From Pseudomonas sp. MWU16-30317 (lineage in GTDB: Bacteria; Pseudomonadota; Gammaproteobacteria; Pseudomonadales; Pseudomonadaceae), in NCBI RefSeq assembly GCF_020515695.1, contig NZ_JAIWJA010000003.1, positions 744,001-808,000 on the forward strand: a stretch of DNA of 64,000 nucleotides. Direction: 5' to 3'. Positions 27,504 through 36,390 of this stretch are shown piece by piece (position 1 is the stretch's first letter; every line of letters starts with the position of its first letter). The notes beneath the pieces were generated by a model that ran no database searches, had not been told where the DNA came from, and was given only the letters and a program-made list of their open reading frames with translations. The translations under genes and the position numbers were made by a program.

Positions 27504-28618
27504 GGCGCCACCTCGAGCTGCGCCGCCGCCCGGCGTCGTACCCACCACAGATATACGCCACTGCCCAGGATAATGATCGTCAAGCCATCCAGCAGTGCCC
27601 ACAGCACCTGCATCGGCAGCCCGCCGTAGTCACCGAAATGTAATGGCTGCGACAGCCCCATGGCATCCATGTACCAAGGCCGCTCGGCGACCGCAGTGAC
27701 CTGCAAGGTAGGTGCGTCGATCAGCACCGGGGTCAGCAGGTGCGAGGTCAGGTGCGTGGCGCCTTTGAGGAAAACCGCATAGTGATGCGCGCTGGAAAAC
27801 CGCGTGCCGGGGAAGGCGATGAAATCGGCGGTCATGCCCGGCGCGGCCTGTTCGGCTATCTCCAGCAAGCGTGTGGCCGGCGCACGCTGCACCAGCGGCG
27901 GCGCATCGCGGTAGGGCGCGACCATGGCGCTGAGGCTGTCGTTGCGCCAGGCGGCGATCAGCAGGTCGGCGCAGGCGCTCACCACCCCGGTGACGCCCAC
28001 CACCAGCGCCCAGGTCAGCGTGACGATGCCCAGCAGATTGTGCAGGTCGAGCCAGCGCACCCGGCTCGACTTGTGCTGGCGCACGGTGGCGAAGTCCAGG
28101 CGGCGCATGAAGGGCGCATAGAGCACCACCCCGGAGACGATCGCCAGCACGAACAGCACGCCCATGAACGCCAGCAACAGCTTGCCCGGCAGCCCCGCGT
28201 ACATGTCCACGTGCAGGCGCAGCATGACCATCATGAAGCCGCCGTTGGCCGACGGCATCGCCAGCGCCTGGCCGGTGCGCGCGTCGAGCATGAAGGTGTG
28301 GGACGAGTTGGGCTCGGTGTCGGCCGTGGCGGCGGTGATCGCCATCACGCCTTCAGGGGCGTCGTCATCCCAGCCGAAATACTGCACCACCTCGCCCGGG
28401 CGATGGCGCTCGGCGGCCTCGACCAGTTGCTGCAGGTCCAGGTGCGGGGTGCCTGCGGGCAGCGTGGCGAAAGTCGGCTCGTTGCCCAGCAGATGGTCGA
28501 TCTGATGATGGAAGATCAACGGCAGGCCGGTGAGCGCCAGCAGCAGGAGGAAGAGCGTACAGATCAGGCTGGACCAGGTGTGGATGAAGGACCAGCGACG
28601 AATTGTTTTACTGTTCAT
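27500..28618 (-). CDS. PepSY-associated TM protein (FoxB/SiaB-type siderophore reductase candidate)
   Basis: 372-residue inner-membrane protein with four helices: ~12-35, a pair near 145-165 and 190-215, and one near 340-360. PepSY domains face the periplasm. The N-terminus RRWSFIHTWSSLICTLFLLLLALTGL and the later HNLLGIVTLTWALVVGVTG carry the conserved His residues that bind haem in this family. The product is known in several cases to reduce ferric siderophores in the periplasm. It follows the siderophore receptor with a terminator-like hairpin between them, matching receptor/PepSY pairs such as FoxA/FoxB. Confidence 0.85.
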   Translation of the reverse strand: MNSKTIRRWSFIHTWSSLICTLFLLLLALTGLPLIFHHQIDHLLGNEPTFATLPAGTPHLDLQQLVEAAERHRPGEVVQYFGWDDDAPEGVMAITAATADTEPNSSHTFMLDARTGQALAMPSANGGFMMVMLRLHVDMYAGLPGKLLLAFMGVLFVLAIVSGVVLYAPFMRRLDFATVRQHKSSRVRWLDLHNLLGIVTLTWALVVGVTGVVSACADLLIAAWRNDSLSAMVAPYRDAPPLVQRAPATRLLEIAEQAAPGMTADFIAFPGTRFSSAHHYAVFLKGATHLTSHLLTPVLIDAPTLQVTAVAERPWYMDAMGLSQPLHFGDYGGLPMQVLWALLDGLTIIILGSGVYLWWVRRRAAAQLEVAP

Positions 28619-28639
28619 TTCACAGGTGTCCAGAACGAC

Positions 28640-28662
28640 AAAAGCCGCCCCTGAGGGCGGCT
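28640..28662 (-). terminator. Terminator-like hairpin between receptor and PepSY genes
   Basis: On the minus strand AGCCGCCC-TCAG-GGGCGGCT is followed by TTTT, 20 bases after the receptor stop. The PepSY gene starts only 22 bases further, so readthrough or attenuation would set the receptor:reductase ratio. Confidence 0.7.
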
Positions 28663-28681
28663 GGTGTGAGGCATCAGGTGA

Positions 28682-31117
28682 TTACCACTTATAGGTGGCG
28701 CTGGCGACAACGCTGCGCTGGTCGCCGTAGTAGCAGTAGTAACCGTCGCAGGTGGAGATGTAGTCCTTGTTGAAGACGTTCTTCGCGGTTACACCAAGGG
28801 AGGCGCCTTTGAGCTTGCCGGACAGCGCGCCCAGGTCGTAGTGCGCCGAGGCATCGAATACGGTGTAGGCGTCGGCCTTGCCCAGCCAGGTGTTGGCCTG
28901 GTCGCCATAGGTGTTGCCAGTGTAGCGGGCGCCCGCGCCGATGCCGAAGCCGTTGAGTACGCCGTTGTGCCAGGTGTAGTCGGTCCACAGGGAGGCTTGT
29001 TGGTTAGGCATCAGTTGCAGACGGTTGCCTTTGTTGTCGCCTTTTTGGATGTCGGACTTGGCCAGGGTGTAGGCGGCGATCAACTTGATGTTGTCGGTCA
29101 GGTCAGAGATGGCTTCCAGTTCGAGGCCTTTGACTTTGACTTCGCCTTCCTGGCTGGTGATTGGCGTGCCGCTGGCGCTGTCGGTGACGGCGACGTTTTT
29201 CTGCGTCAGGTCATACACGGCGGCGGTCAGCAGAGTCTTGGAGCCGGGCGGCTGGTACTTGATACCCATTTCCCACTGCTTGCCCTGGGTCGGCTTGAAC
29301 GAGCTGGTGGTGGTCATGTCCGCGCCCATGGTCGGCTGGAACGACTCGGCGTAGGACAGGTAAGGCACCACGCCCGAATCGAACACGTAGCTGACGGCCG
29401 AGTTCAGGCTGAAGTTGCTGTCTCGCGCGGTGTTGGTGGCATTGTCCTTGTTGAAGAACTTGGTGCCGGTGTGCACCCAATCTTCGCGACCGCCCAGGGT
29501 GAAGCGCCATTTGTCCAAGGCCATCTGGTCTTGCAGGTAAACGCCGGTCTGGGTGGTTTTCTGGTCGTAGTCGTAGAACGCAGTGGAGCGCGCAGGGCGA
29601 ACGGTTGGCGTGGTGGTCACCGGGTCGTTGACGTTGATCGACGAGGCTTTGCCGAAGATCGACAGGTAATTGGTGTTGATGCGCTGCAGGTCGGCTCCCA
29701 TCAGCAAGGTATGGCTGATATCGCCCGTGTTGAAGTCCGCCTGGAAGTTGTTGTCCAGGGCGAACTGGCTGATGTCTTCGTCGACGTTGGTGCTGCCGCG
29801 GCCGAGATTACCGTTGGCGTCCACGGTGTAATTGGGGAGACCCGAAATGTAGGAGTTGACGGTGACGGTCTGGAACGCGAGATCGGACTTGGTGTAGCGC
29901 AGGTTCTGGTGGAACTGCCACACGTCGTTGAAACGGTGCTCGAACGCATAGCCCAGCGCGTAGTAGGTGCGGTCGTAGTAGTCGTAGTCAGGATCGCCCA
30001 GGTTCTTGTGGTGGGAGATGTCGCCGAACGGGGTCTTGATCTTGGTGCCCTGAATCGGCAGGAACTGGCTGGTGGTGCCGGTATCGTCGCGGGTGAACTG
30101 GCTGAGGAAGGTCAGTTTGGTGTCCGGGTCGATGTTCCAGGTCAGGCTGGGGGCGATGTTGTAGCGCTTGTTGTCGACGTGGTCGATCTGGGTGCCACTG
30201 TCACGGATCACGCCGCTGATGCCGTAGAGGAAGCGGCCTTCGTCGTCGATCTTGCCGGTGCTGGCGAAATTGATCTGGCGCCAGTTGTCGCTGCCGTACT
30301 GCAGGGATATTTCGTGGCTGGTGACGTCGCTCGGGCGCCGGCTGACCATGTCGATCAGGCCGCCGGGAGGCGTCTGGCCGTAAAGCGAAGAGGCCGGGCC
30401 GCGCAGCAGGGAGAGGCGGTCCAGGTCCCAGGTTTCCATTTTCGGGTTGGCGTAGGTGCCTTTGGGCAGCGGCAGGCCATCGAGGAACTGGGTCGGCTCG
30501 AAGCCGCGTACGCGCATCCAGTCGTAGCGGGTGTCGCTGCCGTAGCTCGCCGAGACGATGCCGGGCATGTATTTGACGGCGTCTTCGAGGGTCTGCACGC
30601 CGCGGTCGTCCATCTGCTGGCGGGTGGCCACGGAGATGGAGCGTGGGGTTTCCACCAGTGCGGTGTCGGTCTTGGTCCCGGCCGCAGTACGGGTTGCGAC
30701 GTAGCCCTCGACGGGCCCCCAGGCGCTTTCCTCGTTTGCGGCCGCATTGATGTCAGTCGACGGCAACGACACCGCCCCCACCGGCGCCGCCACCAAAGTG
30801 TAGGTACCGGCGCTGCTCTGCTGCAGCTGCAAGCCCGTGCCGTTCAATGCTGCCTGCAAGGCGCCCACCCCGCTGAATGACCCGCTGACCGGTGCCGAAG
30901 TGCGGCCGTTGGCCAGGCTCGGGTCCAGCGCCAGGGTAATACCGGCCTGGCTCGCGATTTGATTCAAGGTGCTGGCCAAGGGGCCGGCCGGCAGGGTGTA
31001 GCTGCGCACCGCGCCCTGCTCGGCAGCGTAGGCAACGGTGCCGGCCAACGGCAACGCCATGGCGATGGCAACGGCCAGCAAGCGAGGGCGTAACAGCGCG
31101 TTCATAGGGCGGGACAT
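28682..31117 (-). CDS. TonB-dependent siderophore receptor with STN signalling domain
   Basis: Outer-membrane ferric siderophore importer and signal transducer. 811 residues: signal peptide ~1-32, STN domain ~38-112 (YTLPAGPLASTLNQIASQAG) that contacts the FecR-like regulator, plug domain (VETPRSISVATRQQMDDRGV; LLRGPASSLYGQTPPGGLID), then a 22-strand barrel ending in YKW with the usual terminal aromatic. The plug sequence is nearest to hydroxamate receptors (FiuA/FoxA type), but the ligand cannot be fixed. AGGAG lies eight bases before the ATG. The sigma/anti-sigma genes are just upstream on the same strand. Confidence 0.92.
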   Translation of the reverse strand: MSRPMNALLRPRLLAVAIAMALPLAGTVAYAAEQGAVRSYTLPAGPLASTLNQIASQAGITLALDPSLANGRTSAPVSGSFSGVGALQAALNGTGLQLQQSSAGTYTLVAAPVGAVSLPSTDINAAANEESAWGPVEGYVATRTAAGTKTDTALVETPRSISVATRQQMDDRGVQTLEDAVKYMPGIVSASYGSDTRYDWMRVRGFEPTQFLDGLPLPKGTYANPKMETWDLDRLSLLRGPASSLYGQTPPGGLIDMVSRRPSDVTSHEISLQYGSDNWRQINFASTGKIDDEGRFLYGISGVIRDSGTQIDHVDNKRYNIAPSLTWNIDPDTKLTFLSQFTRDDTGTTSQFLPIQGTKIKTPFGDISHHKNLGDPDYDYYDRTYYALGYAFEHRFNDVWQFHQNLRYTKSDLAFQTVTVNSYISGLPNYTVDANGNLGRGSTNVDEDISQFALDNNFQADFNTGDISHTLLMGADLQRINTNYLSIFGKASSINVNDPVTTTPTVRPARSTAFYDYDQKTTQTGVYLQDQMALDKWRFTLGGREDWVHTGTKFFNKDNATNTARDSNFSLNSAVSYVFDSGVVPYLSYAESFQPTMGADMTTTSSFKPTQGKQWEMGIKYQPPGSKTLLTAAVYDLTQKNVAVTDSASGTPITSQEGEVKVKGLELEAISDLTDNIKLIAAYTLAKSDIQKGDNKGNRLQLMPNQQASLWTDYTWHNGVLNGFGIGAGARYTGNTYGDQANTWLGKADAYTVFDASAHYDLGALSGKLKGASLGVTAKNVFNKDYISTCDGYYCYYGDQRSVVASATYKW

Positions 31118-31259
31118 GCAGCAGCTCCTGGAAGGAAATAGGCGATTGCATGTGTGCCGGACGAGATCGAGAAAGTGATAGGGGGGAGGGAAATAATTTT
31201 TTTGGCAGGGTTTTTACGGTGTTCTTGTGCCCAGTTGCATCACTACACGTATTTGCAGC

Positions 31260-32228
31260 TTATTGTTTGGCCACTACCGTCACCCACCACGGCGTGCGCT
31301 GTTCGATCTGTACCGGCAAGGTAGTCGGGAGGGCCTTGAGAGCCAGGTTGGTGTCCTTGAGCGGAAAGCTGCCGGTGATGCGCAGGTCGGCGGCGTCGGG
31401 GCCGACGCCCAGGTGGCCGCGGCGATAGCGGCCCAGTTCATCGATCAGGTCGGCCAGGCGCACGTTGTCGACCACCAGCATGCCGCGGGTCCAGGCGTCG
31501 GCGCCGGGGCGCAGGGCCAGGGTGGCGTCGAGGCCGTCGCGGTGCAGCAGCACTTGTTCGCCTTCGTTGATGATGCGTTCGCCGCCAGCGGCTTGCGCCT
31601 GCGCTGCGACCGCAGAGTGCAAGACGCTCAGGCGGGTGCCATGGTCCTCGCGGCGCACCACGAAGCGCGTGCCCAGGGCGCGCATCTGGCCATCGTCGGT
31701 GGTGACGATGAACGGGCGCTGATCGTGATATTTGTGCCCGGTCTCGACGAGGATTTCGCCCTCGCGCAGCACGATCAGGCGTTGCTCGGCGCTGAAGCGC
31801 ACGTCGATGGCGCTATGAGTGTTGAGGTTGATCACCGTGCCGTCGTCCAGTTGCACCACCTTTTGCTCGCCGGTGGCGGTGCGCTGGTCGGCCAGCCAGT
31901 AGCCCAGCGGCGCGGTGCGGTCGTTGGCGATCAACGCGACGGCGATCAGCGCGACCACCCCAGCCAAGCCCCCACCCAAGGTACGCACGCGCCGGCGGCT
32001 GCCCTCGCGCGATTGCAGCAGGGCCTTGCGCACCGGGCCGGTGGCGTTGCTGAAGCGTTGGTCGAGCATGCCCAGTTGCTGCCAGGCGCGGGCGTGCTCT
32101 TCATGGGCGGCGAGCCAGCGTATCAGGGCTTCGCGTTCAGGCGCGCTGAGGGGGCCGTCCAGGCGCAGCTGCCAGTTGATGGCGGCATCCAGCACGTGCG
32201 CCGAGACCGGAGCGCTGGCGGCATTCAC
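31260..32228 (-). CDS. FecR-like anti-sigma factor
   Basis: 322-residue inner-membrane regulator. The N-terminal DUF4880 helix bundle that binds the sigma factor comes first (AAINWQLRLDGPLSAPEREALIRWLAAHEEHARAWQQL), then one membrane helix at about 80-100, the FecR domain (GEQKVVQLDDGTVINLNTHS), and a C-terminal STN-like part that meets the receptor. The GTG start at 32228 overlaps the sigma-factor TGA (GTGA); the ATG two bases in is out of frame. It relays siderophore binding from the receptor to the sigma factor. Confidence 0.9.
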   Translation of the reverse strand: MNAASAPVSAHVLDAAINWQLRLDGPLSAPEREALIRWLAAHEEHARAWQQLGMLDQRFSNATGPVRKALLQSREGSRRRVRTLGGGLAGVVALIAVALIANDRTAPLGYWLADQRTATGEQKVVQLDDGTVINLNTHSAIDVRFSAEQRLIVLREGEILVETGHKYHDQRPFIVTTDDGQMRALGTRFVVRREDHGTRLSVLHSAVAAQAQAAGGERIINEGEQVLLHRDGLDATLALRPGADAWTRGMLVVDNVRLADLIDELGRYRRGHLGVGPDAADLRITGSFPLKDTNLALKALPTTLPVQIEQRTPWWVTVVAKQ

Positions 32229-32743
32229 GTCGGCTGGCCGTAGAGTGCCACGTAGCACTGGCGCATGCCTTGGGCGAGGTACTGGCGCACTCGCGGCACC
32301 GAGACCCCAAGTTGCTCGGCGATTTCGCCGTGGCTCAGGCCGTCGAGGCGATTGAGCAAGAAGGCGCTGCGGGCTTTGCTGGAGAGTTTGCCGAGCAGTG
32401 CGTCGATGGCCTTGAGGTCTTCGAGGATCAACTGGCGGTCTTCGGGGGAGGGCTGTTCGGCCTCCGGCAGGCGCATCAGTTCGGCCAGGTAGGTCTGTTC
32501 CAGGGCGGCGCGACGGAAATGGTCGAACAGCAGGCCCTTGGCGATGGCCAGCAAAAACGCCCGAGGTTCGCGCGGGGTGTCCAGGCGCTCGCGGCCCAGC
32601 AGGCGCACGAAGGTATCCTGGCTGAGGTCCTCGGCACGCTGCGGGCAGGCGATGCTGCGCTTCAACCAGGCGAGCAGCCAACTGCGGTGGTCGCGGTAAA
32701 GCGTACCGATCAACTCGCGCTGAGGGCTCTGGGCAATGGACAA
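32225..32743 (-). CDS. FecI-like ECF sigma factor
   Basis: 172 residues from a TTG start at 32743 (MSIAQSPQRELIGTLYRDHR), with GGGGA nine bases upstream. The in-frame ATG at 32851 would extend across the likely Fur site and is rejected. Sigma-2 (CPQRAEDLSQDTFVRLLGRE; AIAKGLLFDHFRR) and sigma-4 (LDGLSHGEIAEQLGVSVPRV) regions are intact. It directs transcription of the adjacent receptor gene when the FecR partner signals. Iron control through Fur is likely. Confidence 0.9.
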   Translation of the reverse strand: MSIAQSPQRELIGTLYRDHRSWLLAWLKRSIACPQRAEDLSQDTFVRLLGRERLDTPREPRAFLLAIAKGLLFDHFRRAALEQTYLAELMRLPEAEQPSPEDRQLILEDLKAIDALLGKLSSKARSAFLLNRLDGLSHGEIAEQLGVSVPRVRQYLAQGMRQCYVALYGQPT

Positions 32744-32770
32744 GGCGGTCCCCGGAAACAAAATGTTATA

Positions 32771-32789
32771 AATAACGAGAATTGTTCGC
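32771..32789 (-). promoter_or_regulatory. Probable Fur box upstream of the ECF sigma gene
   Basis: AATAACGAGAATTGTTCGC matches 12 of 19 positions of the GATAATGATAATCATTATC consensus and lies 28 bases ahead of the chosen TTG start. The context (iron-starvation sigma factor) supports it. Confidence 0.6.
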
Positions 32790-32863
32790 GATTGTGGCAG
32801 GGGGTTCCGGAAGGTGCAATAGGGCTCTGTCGGAAGATTCTGGGCATGCAAGGATCGAGTCGA

Positions 32864-33583
32864 TCACACCGACGGCGCCTGCTGATGCCGGCGCCACTGG
32901 TTCAGGCGATCTTCCAGCAGCACGGGGCTGTCGATGCCCTGGCGCCGTGCGTGGCTGAACAGAATCATGCACAGCTCGGCAGTCACCAACGCATCGGCAC
33001 TGGCGTGATGGCGCTCCTCGACGTGCAGGGCGAAGTGCTCGACCCAGTTGTCGAGGCCCGCCAGGCGCCCGACCTGATCGGGAAACAGCATGGGCGCGAT
33101 GTCCGCGACGTCGAGCCAGCGATGGGCGGATTTGTAACCGAGGTTTTCCTTGAGAGCCTTGCCCAGCATGTGTTGGTCGAACCAGGCGTGGAAGGCCAGC
33201 AGCGGGCTGTCGCCGACGAACTCGAGAAACTCCAGCAGCGCTTCTTTCGGCTCACTGCCGGCGGCCAGCGCGCTGGGGCTCAGGCCATGGATCAACACGC
33301 TGGGGGCGGTCTTGTTGCTGCTGTATTGCAAGGTCCGCTCGAAGCCGGCACCCAGGTCGATGGCGCCATCCTCGATCACCACCGCGCCGATGGACAATAG
33401 GCAATCGCGGCTCAGGTTCAGGCCGGTGGTTTCGGTATCGACCACCACCCAACGCTGGCGGCGCAGGCTCTGGTCACTCGGTGCGGCCGGAGCGGGTAAG
33501 GCCAGCAGGCGGGCTTGCTGTTCGGCGCTCAACAGGGGAGCCGCACGACGAAGCCAACTGGGCAGGCGGGCCAGCAAACTCAC
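32864..33583 (-). CDS. DEDDh-family 3'-5' exonuclease
   Basis: 239-residue DnaQ-like nuclease. Exo I is VVVDTETTGL (Asp and Glu ligands), Exo II lies in LLAFHAWFDQHMLG, and Exo III is HHASADALVTAEL with the catalytic His and Asp. The N-terminal ~40 residues are a helical extension. The start codon overlaps the end of the DUF294 gene by four bases, so the two are coupled; this pair is conserved in pseudomonads. The role is not established. Confidence 0.9.
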   Translation of the reverse strand: MSLLARLPSWLRRAAPLLSAEQQARLLALPAPAAPSDQSLRRQRWVVVDTETTGLNLSRDCLLSIGAVVIEDGAIDLGAGFERTLQYSSNKTAPSVLIHGLSPSALAAGSEPKEALLEFLEFVGDSPLLAFHAWFDQHMLGKALKENLGYKSAHRWLDVADIAPMLFPDQVGRLAGLDNWVEHFALHVEERHHASADALVTAELCMILFSHARRQGIDSPVLLEDRLNQWRRHQQAPSV

Positions 33584-35520
33584 AGCTGATACCTCAGGGC
33601 CAGGCTGCTTTGCAGGCGCTTGGCCTGGCGCAGCGATTCGCGCAGGATGCGCCGGTCGAGGTCGTTGAGGCTGTCCGGGTCCATGCGGTTGGAGTACGGA
33701 CGGTTCTCGCGGGCCTGACGCTGGTGCTGCTGCATGCGGCTTTGCTGGATGAACTGATAGGCCTCTTCAAAGGCAGCGCCGTCCAGTGCATCGATGACTT
33801 CCTTGAGCACCAGTTGGCGCAGGCGCTCCATGGTGTTGCTGGCGTCGATGCCGTGGGCCAGCGCCAACAGGCGCGCACCCTCGACGAAGGGCGTCAGGCC
33901 ATCGGCCTTGAGATCCAGGGTGGCGACCCGATCGGCACCGCGGCGCACCAGCACGAACTCGCGGAAACGCCCCACCGGCGGGCGCAGGCGCAGGGCGGTC
34001 TCGGCCAGCATGCGCTGGAACAGCTTGTTGTCCGCCACCTGATCGAGCATGCCTTGGCGCAGGCGCGCGCAACCGGTGTCGTCGCCCCACACCGAACGCA
34101 GGTCGAAATAGATGCTTGAACTCAGCAAGTGCTCCGGGGTGGCCTCGCGGATGAAGCCGGCAAAGCGCCGCGCCCATTCGACCCGCGACAGGCACAGCTC
34201 GGGGTTGCCAGCCATGATGTTGCCGCGGCACAGGGCGAAGCCGCACTGCGCCAGGCGCTGGTTGATCTGCTGCGCCACCGGCAGCAGCAAGGTGCGAAAG
34301 GCCGCCGCCTCGGCATCGTCCCGGGCCTCGAAGAGGATGCCGTTGTCCTGATCGCTGTACAGGGTCTGCTCGCGCCGCGCTTCGCTGCCGAAACACAGCC
34401 AGGTGAACGGCACGCCGGGATCGCCCATCTCTTCGAGCGTGAGTTCGATGACCCGGCAGGTGGTGTGGTCGTTGAGCTGGGTGATGATGCGGGTAATCTG
34501 GGTCGACGAGGCGCCGAACGCCAGCATGCGCTCGACCAGTTGGCTGATCTCTCTGCGAATCGCCACCAGCGCCTCGATCCGGGTGGCGTTGCGGATGGTG
34601 CGCGACAGGTGCACCAGGTCGACGCGTTGCAGGGAGAACAGGTCGCGCTCGGAAATCACACCGCACAGCACCCGATCACGAACCAGGCAGATGTGCGCGA
34701 TATGCCGCTCGGTCATGGCCATGGCCGCGTCGAAGGCGCTGGCTTCCGGGCTCAGGTAGAACGGCTCGGGGATCATGTAGTCGGCGATCGGCTGGGTGAA
34801 GTCGCCCGTGCCGTCGGCCACCACCTGGCGCAGGTCGCGCAGGGTAAAAATGCCCCGCGGGAAGCGCAGCTCGTCGATCACCGCGATGCTGCCGACCTGG
34901 TGCTCGTTCATCAGCGCCACCGCATCGCGCAGGGGCAGCTGCGGGCCGCAGGTGACCGGGTGCCGCATGGCCAGATCGCCCAGGCGGGTGTTGAGCGAAT
35001 ACTGGGTGCCGAGGGTCTCCACGGCCTGGCGCTGGACCTGCTGGTTGACCTGATCGAGCAGGCTGCTGACCCCGCGCAGGGCGAAGTCGCGAAAGGTGCT
35101 CGACAGCGCGAACAGTTTGACGAACGCAGCCTTGTTGAGCTGCAGGCAGAAGGTATCTTCGGCGGCCAGGTGCTCGGTGCGGGTCGCGCGTTCGCCGAGC
35201 AGGGCGGCCAGCGGGAAGCATTCGCCGGTGGTGATTTCGAAGGTGGTCTCGGTGCCGCGCCTGGCCGAGTGCGGGCGTTCGCCGACCACGCGGCCCTGCT
35301 TGACGATATAGAAGTAGTCAACCGGGCCATCGGCAGGCTTGATGATGCTCTCTTCGGCGGCATAAAAGCACAGTCGGCACTGCTCCACCAGATAGGCCAG
35401 GTGCGCGTGTTCCATCTGGTTGAAGGGCGAGAAGCGCTGGAGGAATTGCAGCGTGCCATGGATGTTCTGCTGCACCGCGGTCTTGCCGGCCTTGCTGAAG
35501 GCCTCTTCGTCTTTGGTCAT
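33580..35520 (-). CDS. cNMP-binding / CBS / DUF294 nucleotidyltransferase-like protein
   Basis: 646-residue cytosolic regulator. Domains in order: cyclic-nucleotide-binding-like (~25-145), two CBS motifs (~170-290; MRHPVTCGPQLPLRDAVALM and DYMIPEPFYLSPEASAFDAA), a DUF294 nucleotidyltransferase-like core (~330-460; TWLCFGSEARREQTLYSDQD with the G-S and D-x-D-like pattern of GlnD-type enzymes), and a helical C-terminal domain to ~620. It may modify or regulate a partner in response to nucleotides. Translationally coupled to the exonuclease. Confidence 0.88.
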   Translation of the reverse strand: MTKDEEAFSKAGKTAVQQNIHGTLQFLQRFSPFNQMEHAHLAYLVEQCRLCFYAAEESIIKPADGPVDYFYIVKQGRVVGERPHSARRGTETTFEITTGECFPLAALLGERATRTEHLAAEDTFCLQLNKAAFVKLFALSSTFRDFALRGVSSLLDQVNQQVQRQAVETLGTQYSLNTRLGDLAMRHPVTCGPQLPLRDAVALMNEHQVGSIAVIDELRFPRGIFTLRDLRQVVADGTGDFTQPIADYMIPEPFYLSPEASAFDAAMAMTERHIAHICLVRDRVLCGVISERDLFSLQRVDLVHLSRTIRNATRIEALVAIRREISQLVERMLAFGASSTQITRIITQLNDHTTCRVIELTLEEMGDPGVPFTWLCFGSEARREQTLYSDQDNGILFEARDDAEAAAFRTLLLPVAQQINQRLAQCGFALCRGNIMAGNPELCLSRVEWARRFAGFIREATPEHLLSSSIYFDLRSVWGDDTGCARLRQGMLDQVADNKLFQRMLAETALRLRPPVGRFREFVLVRRGADRVATLDLKADGLTPFVEGARLLALAHGIDASNTMERLRQLVLKEVIDALDGAAFEEAYQFIQQSRMQQHQRQARENRPYSNRMDPDSLNDLDRRILRESLRQAKRLQSSLALRYQL

Positions 35521-35738
35521 GACTGCGGTCGCCTGTGGTGCTTGAGCAGTGGTCGCCAGCGGGTGGCGTTTTTTATAGTTGTACGATGACAGTCTAAAAA
35601 AAAAGCTTCTAGAACGCTACGATCCTACGCATCATGCAACACCAGCGCATCGATCCGACAGAGGGTGATGGCGGATTGAGATTGCGCGGGTCTGAAACCA
35701 ATGCAGTTACCTTTGGCTTTCTGTTTGCCGAGAGACGT

Positions 35739-36182
35739 ATGACCGACCACGATCCTGAGCTGCTGAGCGATGCCGAGCGCGAGGCCCTGAGTGAAGCGAT
35801 GCTCGCCCCGAGCCTGCCGCCGCTGCGTGCACTGGTGGTGGATGACGATGCCGATTCGCGGGACTTGATGGCGCAGATCCTCGAGCTCCACGATATCGCC
35901 TGCGTGACCGCCGGCTGCGCCGAAGAGGCGTTGCGACTGATCACCGACCGCTCCATCGGCCTGCTCATCACCGATCTGCGCATGGGGCCCATGAATGGCC
36001 TGGAGCTGATCCGCAAGGTGCGCGAATCGGAGCGGGCGGCATTGCCGATCATCATCATTTCCGGCGACGCCGGGGTGAAGGACGCGATCGCAGCCATGCA
36101 TTTGAGCGTAGTGGATTTTTTGCTGAAGCCGATCGACGCGTTGAAGCTGGTGAAGCTGGCGCGGCGGGAGTTGGGGTTGTAG
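35739..36182 (+). CDS. Stand-alone receiver-domain response regulator
   Basis: 147 residues, with a ~28-residue lead then a complete receiver domain. The acidic pocket is VVDDD (about 34-38), the phospho-acceptor Asp is in LLITDLRMGPMNG, the conserved Ser is in IIIISGD, and the Lys is in LLKPID. There is no output domain. The ATG at 35739 follows GAGAG; an in-frame ATG at 35634 would add 35 non-conserved residues. It is divergent from the DUF294 gene; no cognate kinase is nearby. Confidence 0.87.
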   Translation: MTDHDPELLSDAEREALSEAMLAPSLPPLRALVVDDDADSRDLMAQILELHDIACVTAGCAEEALRLITDRSIGLLITDLRMGPMNGLELIRKVRESERAALPIIIISGDAGVKDAIAAMHLSVVDFLLKPIDALKLVKLARRELGL

Positions 36183-36212
36183 GCAGTCTGCAATGGGTAT
36201 GTTTATTTCACT

Positions 36213-36301
36213 GGCCTCTTCGCGGGCAAGCCTTGCTCCCACTGAGTAAACAGGTCCAACGGCGTACCTCCGTGGGAGCAAGGCTTGCCCGCGAAGAGGC
36301 C
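36213..36301. repeat. REP pair, family A
   Basis: GGCCTCTTCGCGGGCAAGCC and GGCTTGCCCGCGAAGAGGCC bracket a ~49-base spacer, marking the left edge of the accessory catabolic region. Confidence 0.85.
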
Positions 36302-36350
36302 GTCAGCCATCACCAAGATCCATTTGACGTGAGTCCCGTGGCTTTGTAGT

Positions 36351-36360
36351 CTGTATACAG
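36351..36360. promoter_or_regulatory. Palindrome CTGTATACAG upstream of GntR gene (possible operator)
   Basis: Perfect 10-bp palindrome 31 bases before the GntR start, with a second ACTGTAT half-like motif right after it. Position and symmetry fit autoregulation by an FCD-type GntR protein; unproven. Confidence 0.4.
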
Positions 36361-36390
36361 AACACTGTATCTAAACAGGCGCACTGGCCC

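Noticed and set aside
28841..30880. 679-codon plus-strand ORF opposite the siderophore receptor
   Set aside because: Val/Gly/Ala-rich shadow of the receptor gene with no domain.
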